Shown here in pieces: positions 43,107 through 50,837 of a DNA stretch of 64,000 nt. Within the stretch, counting starts at the first letter, position 1. Every line of letters begins with the position of its first letter. Source of the stretch: Cacconaster sp033811195 (GTDB lineage Bacteria; Bacteroidota; Bacteroidia; Bacteroidales; UBA932); NCBI GenBank assembly GCA_033811195.1, contig JAPXOZ010000010.1, forward strand, positions 1 to 64,000. Direction: 5' to 3'. Both the position numbers and the translations under genes were made by a program. The notes beneath the pieces are model-generated. The model was given only the letters and a program-made list of their open reading frames with translations, had not been told where the DNA came from and made no database searches.

Positions 43107-43802
43107 TCATTCGATTTCAAATGAATACCCGTACCCGATGCGAGTCTTGATGCAGTTACCAAGAAGACCCAATTTACGACGCAAACGGGTGATGTTGACA
43201 TCCACAGTACGGTCGGTTACTATCACATCCGAAGGCCACACTGCAGAAATTATCTGTTCTCTGGAGAAGACCTTGGGAGAGTTGCTGAAGAGCAACAAGA
43301 GCACTTCAAACTCCAGTTTGGTGAGCTGAAGGTCATTTCCATCGGCAAAAGCCGCCTTTTGTTCCTCATCTATAGTCAGTGCTATACCCGAATACACCAC
43401 ATCATTTTCACCTGAAGTCTCCCTTCCTTGCTGAGGTGCACAACGCCTGAGTACCGCACGGATGCGCGCTTTTAGTTCCGAGATCCTAACAGGTTTGCAA
43501 ATGTAGTCGTCTCCACCCGCTTCCAGACCTCTGACCACATCGGAACTTTCGCCAAGCGCTGTGGTAAAGATAATTGGAATATGTGCGGTTTGGGGATTCT
43601 CACGCAGAAGAGAAGCCAAACGAAAGCCTGAGATACCACCCAACATAACATCGAGGAGTAAAAGGTCATAAGAGGAAATATTCATTTCCATTGCCTCTTC
43701 TGCCGAATTGGCGATATCCACTTGATGCCCCTCCTTCTCCAGATTAAATTGCAGAATCTCGCACAAATCTATTTCATCTTCTATTACCAGTATACGTGCC
43801 AT
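43107..43802 (-). CDS. PhoB/OmpR-family response regulator
   Basis: 231 residues from the ATG at 43802 (MARILVIEDEIDLCEI). Receiver domain with phospho-acceptor D51 (LLLLDVMLGG) and K in CKPVRISEL; C-terminal winged helix (LTKLEFEVLLLLFSNSPKVF, VTDRTVDVNITRLRRKLG, RIGYGYSFE). The helix and its partner kinase resemble PhoB/PhoR. The Pho-box-like sequence in front of the divergent Na/Pi cotransporter gene begins 75 bases upstream of this start and supports phosphate regulation. Name not assigned because the signal is inferred. Confidence 0.88.
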   Translation of the reverse strand: MARILVIEDEIDLCEILQFNLEKEGHQVDIANSAEEAMEMNISSYDLLLLDVMLGGISGFRLASLLRENPQTAHIPIIFTTALGESSDVVRGLEAGGDDYICKPVRISELKARIRAVLRRCAPQQGRETSGENDVVYSGIALTIDEEQKAAFADGNDLQLTKLEFEVLLLLFSNSPKVFSREQIISAVWPSDVIVTDRTVDVNITRLRRKLGLLGNCIKTRIGYGYSFEIE

Positions 43803-43876
43803 TGATAACAAGAGTATTTTGTGCAAATTTACAAATATATGTGCCATTTCAAGGGCATTTTTCGAATTTACAAAAA

Positions 43877-43934
43877 TTGTCATAGAATTGTAATACAACT
43901 TAGACAGCTGTGTAAAATATTATTGCCACTTTTG
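43877..43934 (+). promoter_or_regulatory. Pho-box-like site and promoter of the first Na/Pi cotransporter gene
   Basis: TTGTCAT (43877-43883), four bases, TTGTAAT (43888-43894): direct 7-mers in 11-base phase, as in the PhoB consensus CTGTCAT-N4-CTGTCAT. The -7-like box CACTTTTG (43927-43934) starts 50 bases after the first 7-mer. There is no -33 TTTG, as expected of an activator-dependent promoter. Confidence 0.65.
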
Positions 43935-43967
43935 CAACCTATTATACCCTTATCAAAAGTAAAGATT

Positions 43968-45674
43968 ATGCTGCTACAGATTCTAACACTTTTAGGAGCC
44001 CTTGGAATGTTCCTGTTCGGTATGAACATGATGAGTTCCGGACTTCAAAAAGCAGCAGGAGATAGACTCCGCAGGCTCCTCTCTTCAATTACATCAAATC
44101 GTTTCAGAGGAGTATTGACGGGTCTTGTCATCACCTCAATAATACAATCTTCCAGTGCTACCACAGTGATGGTCGTTGGATTTGTCAATGCCGGACTGTT
44201 GACGCTCTTACAGGCTATCGGAGTGATAATGGGTGCCAATATAGGCACTACGATGACTGCATGGATCATTTCTTTACTGGGATTTAAAGCAGACATATCT
44301 ATTCTGGCAGTACCTCTGATGGCTTTGGGATTCATTCTCAGCATGATGAAGTCTGAAAAAAGAAAAAACATCGGAGAGTTTGTCATAGGATTTGCGCTAC
44401 TCTTTATCGGACTCTCCTTTATGAAATCCTCCGTACCTGACCTGGAGTCAACTCCCGAAATGCTCTCATTCATACGAGGATGGGGCAATTACGGATTCGG
44501 TTCAGTACTTCTGTTTGTTCTTCTCGGCACAGTCCTCACCCTCATACTCCAATCTTCCAGTGCTACAGTTGCTTTGACGATGATTATGCTCACTTTGGGC
44601 TGGATGCCCTTCGAACATGCTGCAGCAATGGTTTTAGGAGAGAATATAGGCACTACTATCACAGCAAACATTGCAGCTGCAGTCGGCAATACATCCGCAA
44701 AGAGAGCAGCATTGGCTCACACAGTATTCAACCTCTTTGGAGTTATCTGGGCACTCATATTATTCCGCCCTTTCGTGGGATTCATAGGCAGCATCATAGC
44801 CTCAATGGGACTCCCCAACCCAGCTAAACTCGCAATTGGGGTAGCCTCTGACGCCAATCAGACCGCCCTTCTCTATGGTCTGTCGATGCTCCACACTGTA
44901 TTCAACATCATAACAACCCTGCTATTGGTATGGTTCTGTCCTCAGATTGCAAAAATTGTAAGTGCTATTATAAAGATGCCTAAGGGCTCTGAGGAGCAGG
45001 AAGTTTTCCGTCTCAAATATATCGAAGGAGGCCCCGTTTCCACTGCCGAACTCTCTATCAAACAGGCTTTAAAAGAGACCGTACATTTTGGACGTATCTC
45101 CCAGAAAGGTCTCGACTATGCATTGAAGGCGATTAATAGCAAAACCGGCGATGAGTTTGACACCTACCGAAAAAAACTGGTGAAATACGAAGAAATCTCA
45201 GATAGGATGGAGCTGGAAATCGCCAATTATCTCCACAAAATCCCTACAGCCGATATCAGCACCGGCACTTCAGAACAAATACGTACAATATACAGGATTA
45301 GTAGTGAGCTTGAGAGCTTGGGTGACAGCGGAGAAAGAATCGGCAATATCATTGTCCGCCGCAATCTCCACAACAAGAAATTCAACGAGGATGAGCTAAA
45401 AAACATCACCAATATGTTTGAGAAGGTCAACAACGCTTACGATGTTATGATTGCCAACCTATCCCTTGCATCAGAAAGTAAACCTGTAGATCTCATTGCT
45501 GCTCAAAATGCCGAGGTAAAGATTAACCAGATGCGCAACGATCTTCGTGATGAAGAGATGTATAAAATGGAAGGCAAGGGTGACTTTCTTACAAGTGTCT
45601 ATTACCTCGACCTTATCTCCGAACTCGAAAGAATGGGTGACTACATTATCAATGTCTCCCAAGCTCTTAAATAG
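43968..45674 (+). CDS. Na/Pi cotransporter with C-terminal PhoU-like domain (copy 1)
   Basis: 568 residues from the ATG at 43968 (MLLQILTLLGALGMFLFGMN); the same start and length are found in copy 2. Two inverted repeats of the Na/Pi cotransporter (PF02690) fold carry the QSSSATT and QSSSATV motifs. About ten helices lie within the first 340 residues. From about 360 there is a cytoplasmic PhoU-like helical domain (VHFGRISQKGLDYALKAI, LESLGDSGERIGNIIVRR, DLISELERMGDYIINVSQ). It should import phosphate, or export it as YjbB does. Flanked by a PhoB/PhoR-like pair and preceded by a Pho-box-like site. Confidence 0.9.
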   Translation: MLLQILTLLGALGMFLFGMNMMSSGLQKAAGDRLRRLLSSITSNRFRGVLTGLVITSIIQSSSATTVMVVGFVNAGLLTLLQAIGVIMGANIGTTMTAWIISLLGFKADISILAVPLMALGFILSMMKSEKRKNIGEFVIGFALLFIGLSFMKSSVPDLESTPEMLSFIRGWGNYGFGSVLLFVLLGTVLTLILQSSSATVALTMIMLTLGWMPFEHAAAMVLGENIGTTITANIAAAVGNTSAKRAALAHTVFNLFGVIWALILFRPFVGFIGSIIASMGLPNPAKLAIGVASDANQTALLYGLSMLHTVFNIITTLLLVWFCPQIAKIVSAIIKMPKGSEEQEVFRLKYIEGGPVSTAELSIKQALKETVHFGRISQKGLDYALKAINSKTGDEFDTYRKKLVKYEEISDRMELEIANYLHKIPTADISTGTSEQIRTIYRISSELESLGDSGERIGNIIVRRNLHNKKFNEDELKNITNMFEKVNNAYDVMIANLSLASESKPVDLIAAQNAEVKINQMRNDLRDEEMYKMEGKGDFLTSVYYLDLISELERMGDYIINVSQALK

Positions 45675-45695
45675 ATCATTCCCAAACTATATCAG

Positions 45696-45735
45696 AGAGG
45701 GCTGTGGATTAGCAATTTCGTAGCCTTCTTTGCTT
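45696..45735 (+). terminator. Probable terminator between the two cotransporter genes
   Basis: 8-bp stem AGAGGGCT/AGCCTTCT (one G-U) with an 18-base loop, followed by TTTGCTTTTT. Confidence 0.5.
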
Positions 45736-45785
45736 TTTGTGATCACGAATGCCCTGCGAGAGCATTTTATATCAATATAGGGAAA

Positions 45786-45843
45786 TTGTCATATTATTGT
45801 AACATATCTTAAAAGGCGTTATAAAATATTATTGCCACTTTTG
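45786..45843 (+). promoter_or_regulatory. Pho-box-like site and promoter of the second Na/Pi cotransporter gene
   Basis: TTGTCAT (45786-45792), four bases, TTGTAAC (45797-45803), then CACTTTTG (45836-45843), again exactly 50 bases from first 7-mer to box. Sequence between differs from copy 1 except the last ~25 bases. Confidence 0.65.
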
Positions 45844-45862
45844 CAACCGAAAAGAAAAAATT

Positions 45863-47569
45863 ATGCTGTTACAGATTCTCACACTTTTAGGAGCCCTCGG
45901 AATGTTCTTGTTCGGTATGAACATGATGAGTTCCGGCCTCCAAAAAGCATCAGGAGACAGACTCCGTAAGCTCCTCTCTTCAATTACATCAAATCGCTTC
46001 AAGGGAGTGATGACCGGTCTCAGTATCACAGCAGTGATACAGTCGTCAAGTGCCACTACAGTAATGGTAGTAGGATTTGTCAACGCCGGACTGCTCACAC
46101 TCATTCAAGCTGTAGGAGTAATAATGGGCGCCAATATAGGTACCACAATGACTGCGTGGATTATTTCGCTGCTGGGATTTAAGGCAGATATCTCCATCAT
46201 CTCTGTTCCTCTGATGGCTGCGGGCTTTATTCTCAGCATGATGAGGTCTGAAAAAAAGAAAAACATTGGAGAATCCATAATAGGATTTGCTCTACTCTTC
46301 CTCGGACTCTCATTCATGAAATCTTCCGTACCCGATCTGCAATCGACACCCGAAGTACTCTCATTTATCCGGGGATGGACTAATTACGGATTTGGCTCAG
46401 TATTGCTTTTTTTACTTCTTGGTACAATCCTGACACTAATACTCCAATCTTCCAGTGCCACAATCGCCTTGACTATGATCATGCTAAATATGGGCTGGAT
46501 GCCCTTCGAGTATGCGGCAGCTATGATCCTCGGTGAGAATATAGGCACTACAATCACAGCTAACATTGCTGCCACAGTCGGTAACACCTCCGCAAAAAGA
46601 GCCGCACTGGCTCATACGTTCTTCAACGTTTTCGGAGTTACATGGGCGTTGATAATTTTCCGTCCCTTTGTAGGATTCATAGGTAATATCATAGCGTCAA
46701 TGGGACTCCCCAATCCCACCCAAATCGGGCTTGATATTAGTACCGAAGCAGATCAGACTGCACTTCTCTATGGTCTGTCAATGCTTCACACCGTATTTAA
46801 CGTAATAACAACTCTCATTCTTGTGTGGTTCTGTCCTCAGATTGTAAAACTGGTAAGTGCCATAATCAAGATGCCAAAAGGTACAGAGGATCAGGAAGTT
46901 TTCCGACTTAAATATATCAATGTAGGTCCTGTCTCAACTGCTGAGCTCTCCATCAAACAGGCGCTCAAGGAGGTTGTACACTTTGGACGCATCTCTCAGA
47001 AGGGTCTTGATTACGCATTGAAAGCCGTAAGTAGCAAAACCGGTGATGAATTTGATACCTACCGTAAAAAGTTGATAAAATACGAAGAAATCTCTGATAG
47101 AATGGAGCGCGAAATAGCCAATTATCTCCACAAAATCCCTACTGCTGATATCAGTGCCTCCACTTCAGAAAAAATCCGCTCACTCTACAGCATTATAGGT
47201 GAACTTGAGAGCTTAGGTGACAGCGGCGAGAGAATCGGTAATATCATTGTTCGCCGCAACCTTCACAATAAGAGATTCAATAAGGCAGAGCTCGATAATT
47301 TAGCCGGCATGTTTGAAAAGGTAGATCAGGCTTACGAAGTGATGATTGAAAATCTTGCTCTTACTGCTGATGATAAACCTGTGAATCTAATTTCTGCTCA
47401 AAATGCCGAAGTGCAGATAAACGAGTTGCGCAACAATCTCCGTGACGAAGAGATGTACAAGATGGAAAGCAAGTCCGATTTTCTCACAAGTGTCTATTAT
47501 CTCGACCTCATCTCAGAACTCGAAAGAATGGGTGACTATATAATAAATGTCTCTCAGACATTAAAATAA
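45863..47569 (+). CDS. Na/Pi cotransporter with C-terminal PhoU-like domain (copy 2)
   Basis: 568 residues, a close paralogue of the gene just upstream, with same-length, ungapped colinearity by eye. The QSSSATT and QSSSATI motifs, the transmembrane plan and the PhoU-like tail are all kept. Differences cluster in the loop around residues 286-300 (NPTQIGLDISTEADQT against NPAKLAIGVASDANQT) and in the tail, so both copies seem functional. It has its own promoter and terminator, so each copy can be expressed alone. Confidence 0.9.
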   Translation: MLLQILTLLGALGMFLFGMNMMSSGLQKASGDRLRKLLSSITSNRFKGVMTGLSITAVIQSSSATTVMVVGFVNAGLLTLIQAVGVIMGANIGTTMTAWIISLLGFKADISIISVPLMAAGFILSMMRSEKKKNIGESIIGFALLFLGLSFMKSSVPDLQSTPEVLSFIRGWTNYGFGSVLLFLLLGTILTLILQSSSATIALTMIMLNMGWMPFEYAAAMILGENIGTTITANIAATVGNTSAKRAALAHTFFNVFGVTWALIIFRPFVGFIGNIIASMGLPNPTQIGLDISTEADQTALLYGLSMLHTVFNVITTLILVWFCPQIVKLVSAIIKMPKGTEDQEVFRLKYINVGPVSTAELSIKQALKEVVHFGRISQKGLDYALKAVSSKTGDEFDTYRKKLIKYEEISDRMEREIANYLHKIPTADISASTSEKIRSLYSIIGELESLGDSGERIGNIIVRRNLHNKRFNKAELDNLAGMFEKVDQAYEVMIENLALTADDKPVNLISAQNAEVQINELRNNLRDEEMYKMESKSDFLTSVYYLDLISELERMGDYIINVSQTLK

Positions 47570-47590
47570 AGAATTTCTAACGATGTCAGA

Positions 47591-47617
47591 GAAGGCCGCA
47601 AATTTGCGGCCTTCTTT
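47591..47617 (+). terminator. Terminator after the second cotransporter gene
   Basis: 12-base perfect palindrome arms GAAGGCCGCAAA/TTTGCGGCCTTC followed by TTTATATT. Confidence 0.85.
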
Positions 47618-47720
47618 ATATTATCTACTTCTTGAGTCATTTACAATGAGATTAAACTATGCGTCAAACCTTTAATCTCCCATAATTACAATTAAATTCC
47701 TTAATTACCAATAAAAACAC

Positions 47721-47728
47721 TACATTTG
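47721..47728 (+). promoter_or_regulatory. -7 box (TACATTTG) of the tRNA-Ser gene
   Basis: Exact TAnnTTTG, nine bases before the mature tRNA 5' end. Confidence 0.6.
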
Positions 47729-47737
47729 CACTCCTAA

Positions 47738-47825
47738 GGAGAGATGCTCGAGTGGTTGAAGAGGCACGCCTGGAAAGCGTGTGTACGCCAAAAGCGTATC
47801 GAGGGTTCGAATCCCTCTCTCTCCG
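47738..47825 (+). tRNA. tRNA-Ser (GGA)
   Basis: 88-base class II tRNA. Acceptor stem GGAGAGA/TCTCTCC (47738-47744, 47818-47824) with discriminator G. Anticodon stem CACGC/GCGTG with loop CTGGAAA, anticodon GGA at 47772-47774. A long variable arm (GTACGCCAAAAGCGTATC region) and T arm GAGGG-TTCGAAT-CCCTC. CCA is not encoded. It reads UCC and UCU serine codons. Confidence 0.95.
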
Positions 47826-47837
47826 CAAAGCGAAAGG

Positions 47838-47865
47838 CCGAATGACGACAGTCATTCGGTTTTTT
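47838..47865 (+). terminator. Terminator of tRNA-Ser
   Basis: 9-bp perfect stem CCGAATGAC/GTCATTCGG with loop GACA and six T. Confidence 0.9.
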
Positions 47866-47904
47866 ATATAATGAATCCCCTTGAGCTTGCTCAAAAGGGG
47901 ATTT

Positions 47905-47999
47905 GTTGTATAAAAAAATGAAGCGTAGCTTCAGGCCTTTCGACTTGCAAGGGCCCCCACGGCGAGTGGAAAGGGATGTGGGAACGAAGTGACCAAATC
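47905..47999. repeat. Palindromic extragenic element, left copy
   Basis: About 95 bases that recur at 50659-50751. It includes a short hairpin (GAAGCGTAGCTTC), a conserved GCAAGGGCCCC-ACGGCGAGTGG segment and a 29-base imperfect palindrome GGGATGTG...CAAATCCC at 47973-48001. The last module occurs a further time at 48055-48083. Confidence 0.75.
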
Positions 48000-48054
48000 C
48001 CTCCATATACTATTTTCTATTTTGTGTTTTGTATCGCCCCGCCGCAGGCGGGGA

Positions 48055-48083
48055 GGGATGTGCGAGCGAAACGAGCAAATCCC
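48055..48083. repeat. Extra copy of the 29-base palindromic module
   Basis: GGGATGTG at one end and CAAATCCC at the other, with the same GCGA-CGAA-CGA-C core as the modules at 47973 and 50725. Directly preceded by a GC-rich hairpin at 48037-48053. Confidence 0.7.
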
Positions 48084-48179
48084 GGAGAGAGAGATCTTTA
48101 AAAGTCTGTTTTAGCTCAACTACTAAATCCTTTGCGTATAATAATTTTACAAAGACTTACATTTTTCAACCTTTTCTTG

Positions 48180-48187
48180 TAACTTTG
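48180..48187 (+). promoter_or_regulatory. -7 box (TAACTTTG) of the methyltransferase/nuclease operon
   Basis: Exact TAnnTTTG about 150 bases before the methyltransferase ATG, so the leader would be unusually long. No -33 TTTG at normal spacing. Confidence 0.45.
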
Positions 48188-48338
48188 TAAAAATACAATC
48201 TAATAAAACATTGGTTATACTTACACAATTCTTCACACACTTATTTTATGGTATGTAGAAAAAATGTAACAGTATTTGCTAGTTCCATTTAGATTAGTGG
48301 TGGTATAAAATTCTAACTCATTAGTAAGGTTATTTAAT

Positions 48339-49388
48339 ATGGCTAAAAGAGACATAGATAAGGCGAAGGAGGCAAAGAAAGATGAGTTTTATACTCAGTT
48401 AGAAGATATAAATAAAGAAATGCGTTATTACCGAGAACACTTTAAAGGTAAGACAGTTTTTTGTAATTGCGATGATCCTCGTATAAGTAATTTCTTCGTA
48501 TACTTTGCATATAACTTTGAGTATTTAGGACTAAAGAAGTTGATAACTACTTGTTACAAAAATCAGAATATGGACCTATTTACTGAAAATGATTCTGAAG
48601 AAGCAGTTTATTTAATGTACGAGGGCGATAAGGATGGCGATCGTATTCCTAATGTGGAAGAAATAGGTGTTTATCCTTTGAAAGGAGATGGTGATTTTCG
48701 TAGTAAAGAATGTGTTGAATTATTAAAAGAGGCAGATATTGTTGTGACCAATCCCCCTTTTTCTTTATTTCGCGAATATGTTGCTCAGCTAATAGAATAC
48801 GATAAAAAATTTCTAATAATAGGAAATGTAAACGCTCTTTCCTACAAAGAAATATTTCCTTTAATACGTGATAACCAAGTATGGTTGGGTCCAAGTATTA
48901 GTGGTGGTGATAGAAAGTTTTGGGTTCCTGATGACTATGAGTTAGAGGCAGCTGGTTGTGGCATAGATAAGAATGGTAGGAAATTTATTAGAGTTAAAGG
49001 TGTTAGATGGTTTACTAATCTTGATTATAAAGAACGGCATGAAGATTTAATACTCTATAAAAAATACGCACCAGAGAAATATCCTAAATATGAAAACTTC
49101 AATGCAATAAACGTAAATAAGACAAACGAAATACCTTATGACTATGACGGCATAATGGGAGTTCCTATCACTTTTATGGATAAGTACAACCCTGATCAGT
49201 TTGAAATAATAGGGTTGGGTATAGCTAATTTAGGTTTATCTGTAGGTGTTGAACCATATAAGCCAGAGCACAAAAAATATCGTAAAGAAGTACAAAAAAG
49301 AGGAGCTGTTGATGGCGATTTATATTTAATGGAAGGAGATGGGGTAGTTGTACCATACGCACGAATTCTAATACGTAAAAAACAATAA
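48339..49388 (+). CDS. EcoRI-type adenine-specific DNA methyltransferase
   Basis: 349 residues. KKDEFYTQLEDI (13-24), FCNCDDPRISNFF (41-53) and the catalytic NPPF in VVTNPPFSLF (135-144) fit the EcoRI methylase family, which makes N6-methyladenine in DNA. The gene is strongly AT-rich with frequent ATA, AAT and TTA codons, unlike flanking genes, pointing to horizontal acquisition. One base separates it from a DUF262-HNH nuclease gene. It probably protects host DNA from that nuclease or produces the mark it reads. The target site cannot be predicted, and GAATTC should not be assumed. Confidence 0.85.
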   Translation: MAKRDIDKAKEAKKDEFYTQLEDINKEMRYYREHFKGKTVFCNCDDPRISNFFVYFAYNFEYLGLKKLITTCYKNQNMDLFTENDSEEAVYLMYEGDKDGDRIPNVEEIGVYPLKGDGDFRSKECVELLKEADIVVTNPPFSLFREYVAQLIEYDKKFLIIGNVNALSYKEIFPLIRDNQVWLGPSISGGDRKFWVPDDYELEAAGCGIDKNGRKFIRVKGVRWFTNLDYKERHEDLILYKKYAPEKYPKYENFNAINVNKTNEIPYDYDGIMGVPITFMDKYNPDQFEIIGLGIANLGLSVGVEPYKPEHKKYRKEVQKRGAVDGDLYLMEGDGVVVPYARILIRKKQ

Positions 49389-49389
49389 T

Positions 49390-50508
49390 ATGCAAATCGA
49401 ATTAAAAGCTATTCCAATACGAGACTTAATTGATGGATATTCTAACGATCCAGATACTGGTGTTCGCGCTTATGGTGGAAAATTAGATGTGCGCCCACCT
49501 TACCAGAGAGAGTTTCGTTATGACGAGAAACAAAAACGAGCAGTTATTGAAACTATAATGAAAGGTTTTCCGTTAAATATTATGTATTGGTCAGATAGCG
49601 GTAATGGTACTTATGAAATGATAGACGGGCAACAACGCACTCTATCAATATGCGAGTTTTATACACACGACTTTAACATAGTAGATAAAGATAGAGGAGT
49701 ACTATTCTTTAGTACTCTAACTGATGAAGAAAAGAGCGCATTTCTTGATTATGAACTAACCATATATTTTTGCAGTGGCACTGACAAAGAAAAATTAGAC
49801 TGGTTCCGTGTGATAAATATCGCAGGAGAAAAACTTCTTGATCAAGAACTACGCAATGCTGTATATTCTGGACCTTTTGTTACAGATGCTCGTCGCTATT
49901 TCTCTAAGCGAGGTTGTGCGGCATATCAGATCGGAAGTGATTATATGAGTGGAGTATCGGAAGAGCAGGCATATCTTGAAACAATCTTAAAATGGGCAGC
50001 TCGTAAGGATAATATACAAGATGAAAAACCAATAGACAAGTATATGGCTCTTCATCAGTTTGAGCCAAATGCTAATAAACTATGGGATTATTACACACAA
50101 ATTATAACTTGGGTACACACCACATTTCCTGTATACCGTAGGGAAATGAAAGGACTTGATTGGGGAGCGATGTATGATGAATTTGGTGAAAAAAATTATG
50201 ATACTAATGCTTTAGAAAAGCAAATCCATGACCTAATGGAAGATGATGAAATACAAAAGAAATCAGGCATATATCGTTACGTTTTAAGTGGAGATTTAAG
50301 AGACTTATCATTTAGAGCTTTTGACAAGAAGCAAAAACGTGAGGTATATGAAAGACAAAAGGGTATTTGTGTTCATTGTGGGCAATATTTTACTCTTGAA
50401 GAAATGGAAGCCGATCATATAACCCCTTGGATAGAAGGCGGTACAACGGTGGCAGCAAACTGCCAAATGCTTTGTAAGACCTGTAATCGCACTAAAGGAA
50501 TAAAATAA
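49390..50508 (+). CDS. DUF262 (ParB/GmrS-like) and HNH endonuclease protein
   Basis: 372 residues. N-terminal DUF262 domain: RPPYQREFRYDEKQKRAVIE (35-54), GFPLNIMYW and the nucleotide-binding motif IDGQQR (78-83), as in the GmrS part of GmrSD-type enzymes. A helical middle follows. The C-terminal HNH domain has a zinc knuckle C327-x2-C330 and C362-x2-C365 with D342-H343, N357 and N366. The usual DUF1524 nuclease of GmrD is replaced by this McrA-like HNH. It is AT-rich like its partner. Likely an NTP-regulated DNA endonuclease in a restriction-type defence pair. Confidence 0.85.
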   Translation: MQIELKAIPIRDLIDGYSNDPDTGVRAYGGKLDVRPPYQREFRYDEKQKRAVIETIMKGFPLNIMYWSDSGNGTYEMIDGQQRTLSICEFYTHDFNIVDKDRGVLFFSTLTDEEKSAFLDYELTIYFCSGTDKEKLDWFRVINIAGEKLLDQELRNAVYSGPFVTDARRYFSKRGCAAYQIGSDYMSGVSEEQAYLETILKWAARKDNIQDEKPIDKYMALHQFEPNANKLWDYYTQIITWVHTTFPVYRREMKGLDWGAMYDEFGEKNYDTNALEKQIHDLMEDDEIQKKSGIYRYVLSGDLRDLSFRAFDKKQKREVYERQKGICVHCGQYFTLEEMEADHITPWIEGGTTVAANCQMLCKTCNRTKGIK

Positions 50509-50602
50509 AATTATTATATGCTAAAGTATACGACCTAATATTTATCTTATTATGGTTTTTATAGCACATTAAGGCACAATTAGTGCAGAGCAAAAAATAA
50601 AC

Positions 50603-50634
50603 AAAGAGAGTTCGGCATGCCGAACTCTCTTTTT
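50603..50634 (+). terminator. Terminator of the methyltransferase/nuclease operon
   Basis: Perfect palindrome AAGAGAGTTCGGCA/TGCCGAACTCTCTT followed by TTTG; bidirectional in form. Confidence 0.85.
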
Positions 50635-50658
50635 GCTTATATGTTGAACCTTATCATG

Positions 50659-50751
50659 GTTGTATAAAAAATGAAGCGCAGCTTCATACCTTGAGCATTG
50701 CAAGGGCCCCACGGCGAGTGGAAACGGATGTCGGAGCGAAGCGACCAAATC
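50659..50751. repeat. Palindromic extragenic element, right copy
   Basis: Matches 47905-47999 over about 93 bases with scattered changes. The small hairpin keeps pairing (GAAGC-GCA-GCTTC), and the 29-base module lies at 50725-50753. The two copies flank the methyltransferase/nuclease pair in direct orientation. Confidence 0.75.
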
Positions 50752-50762
50752 ACGACCCCCTT

Positions 50763-50785
50763 TTCTCGTCAAATAATGACGAGAA
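50763..50785. promoter_or_regulatory. Inverted repeat just upstream of the Fic promoter
   Basis: TTCTCGTC and GACGAGAA around a seven-base AT loop, ending four bases before the -33 TTTG. It could be an operator or a weak terminator. Confidence 0.4.
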
Positions 50786-50788
50786 TAA

Positions 50789-50819
50789 TTTGTTTTTTCG
50801 CATCATCTACTTATCTTTG
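50789..50819 (+). promoter_or_regulatory. Full consensus promoter of the Fic gene
   Basis: TTTG (50789-50792), 19 bases, TATCTTTG (50812-50819), 18 bases before the ATG at 50838. Confidence 0.8.
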
Positions 50820-50837
50820 TCTCAAAATATTCCAGTT

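Larger units (their letters stand above)
47826..48338. other. Gene-free stretch with clustered palindromes between tRNA-Ser and the methyltransferase gene
   Basis: 513 bases with no supported gene. It holds the tRNA terminator, then at least five inverted repeats: 47874-47903, 47919-47932, 47973-48001, 48037-48053 (CCCCGCC-GCA-GGCGGGG) and 48055-48083. After about 48100 it becomes AT-rich and carries the presumed promoter of the methyltransferase operon at 48180. Confidence 0.7.
50509..50837. other. Gene-free stretch between the nuclease and Fic genes
   Basis: 329 bases without a gene. In order: AT-rich tail, a strong terminator (50603-50634), the right copy of the palindromic element (50659-50751), an 8-bp inverted repeat (50763-50785) and the Fic promoter (50789-50819). 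No duplicated tRNA-Ser 3' end was found here. Confidence 0.8.

Noticed and set aside
47734..48006. Minus-strand reading frame of 90 codons across tRNA-Ser
   Set aside because: It is the antisense of the tRNA and the palindromic element; the peptide (REGFEPSIRFWRTH) is the well-known spurious product of tRNA-Ser regions.
50509..50837. Attachment-site copy of the tRNA-Ser 3' end, expected for an integrative island
   Set aside because: No match to the tRNA T arm or acceptor was found downstream of the nuclease gene, and no integrase is present.
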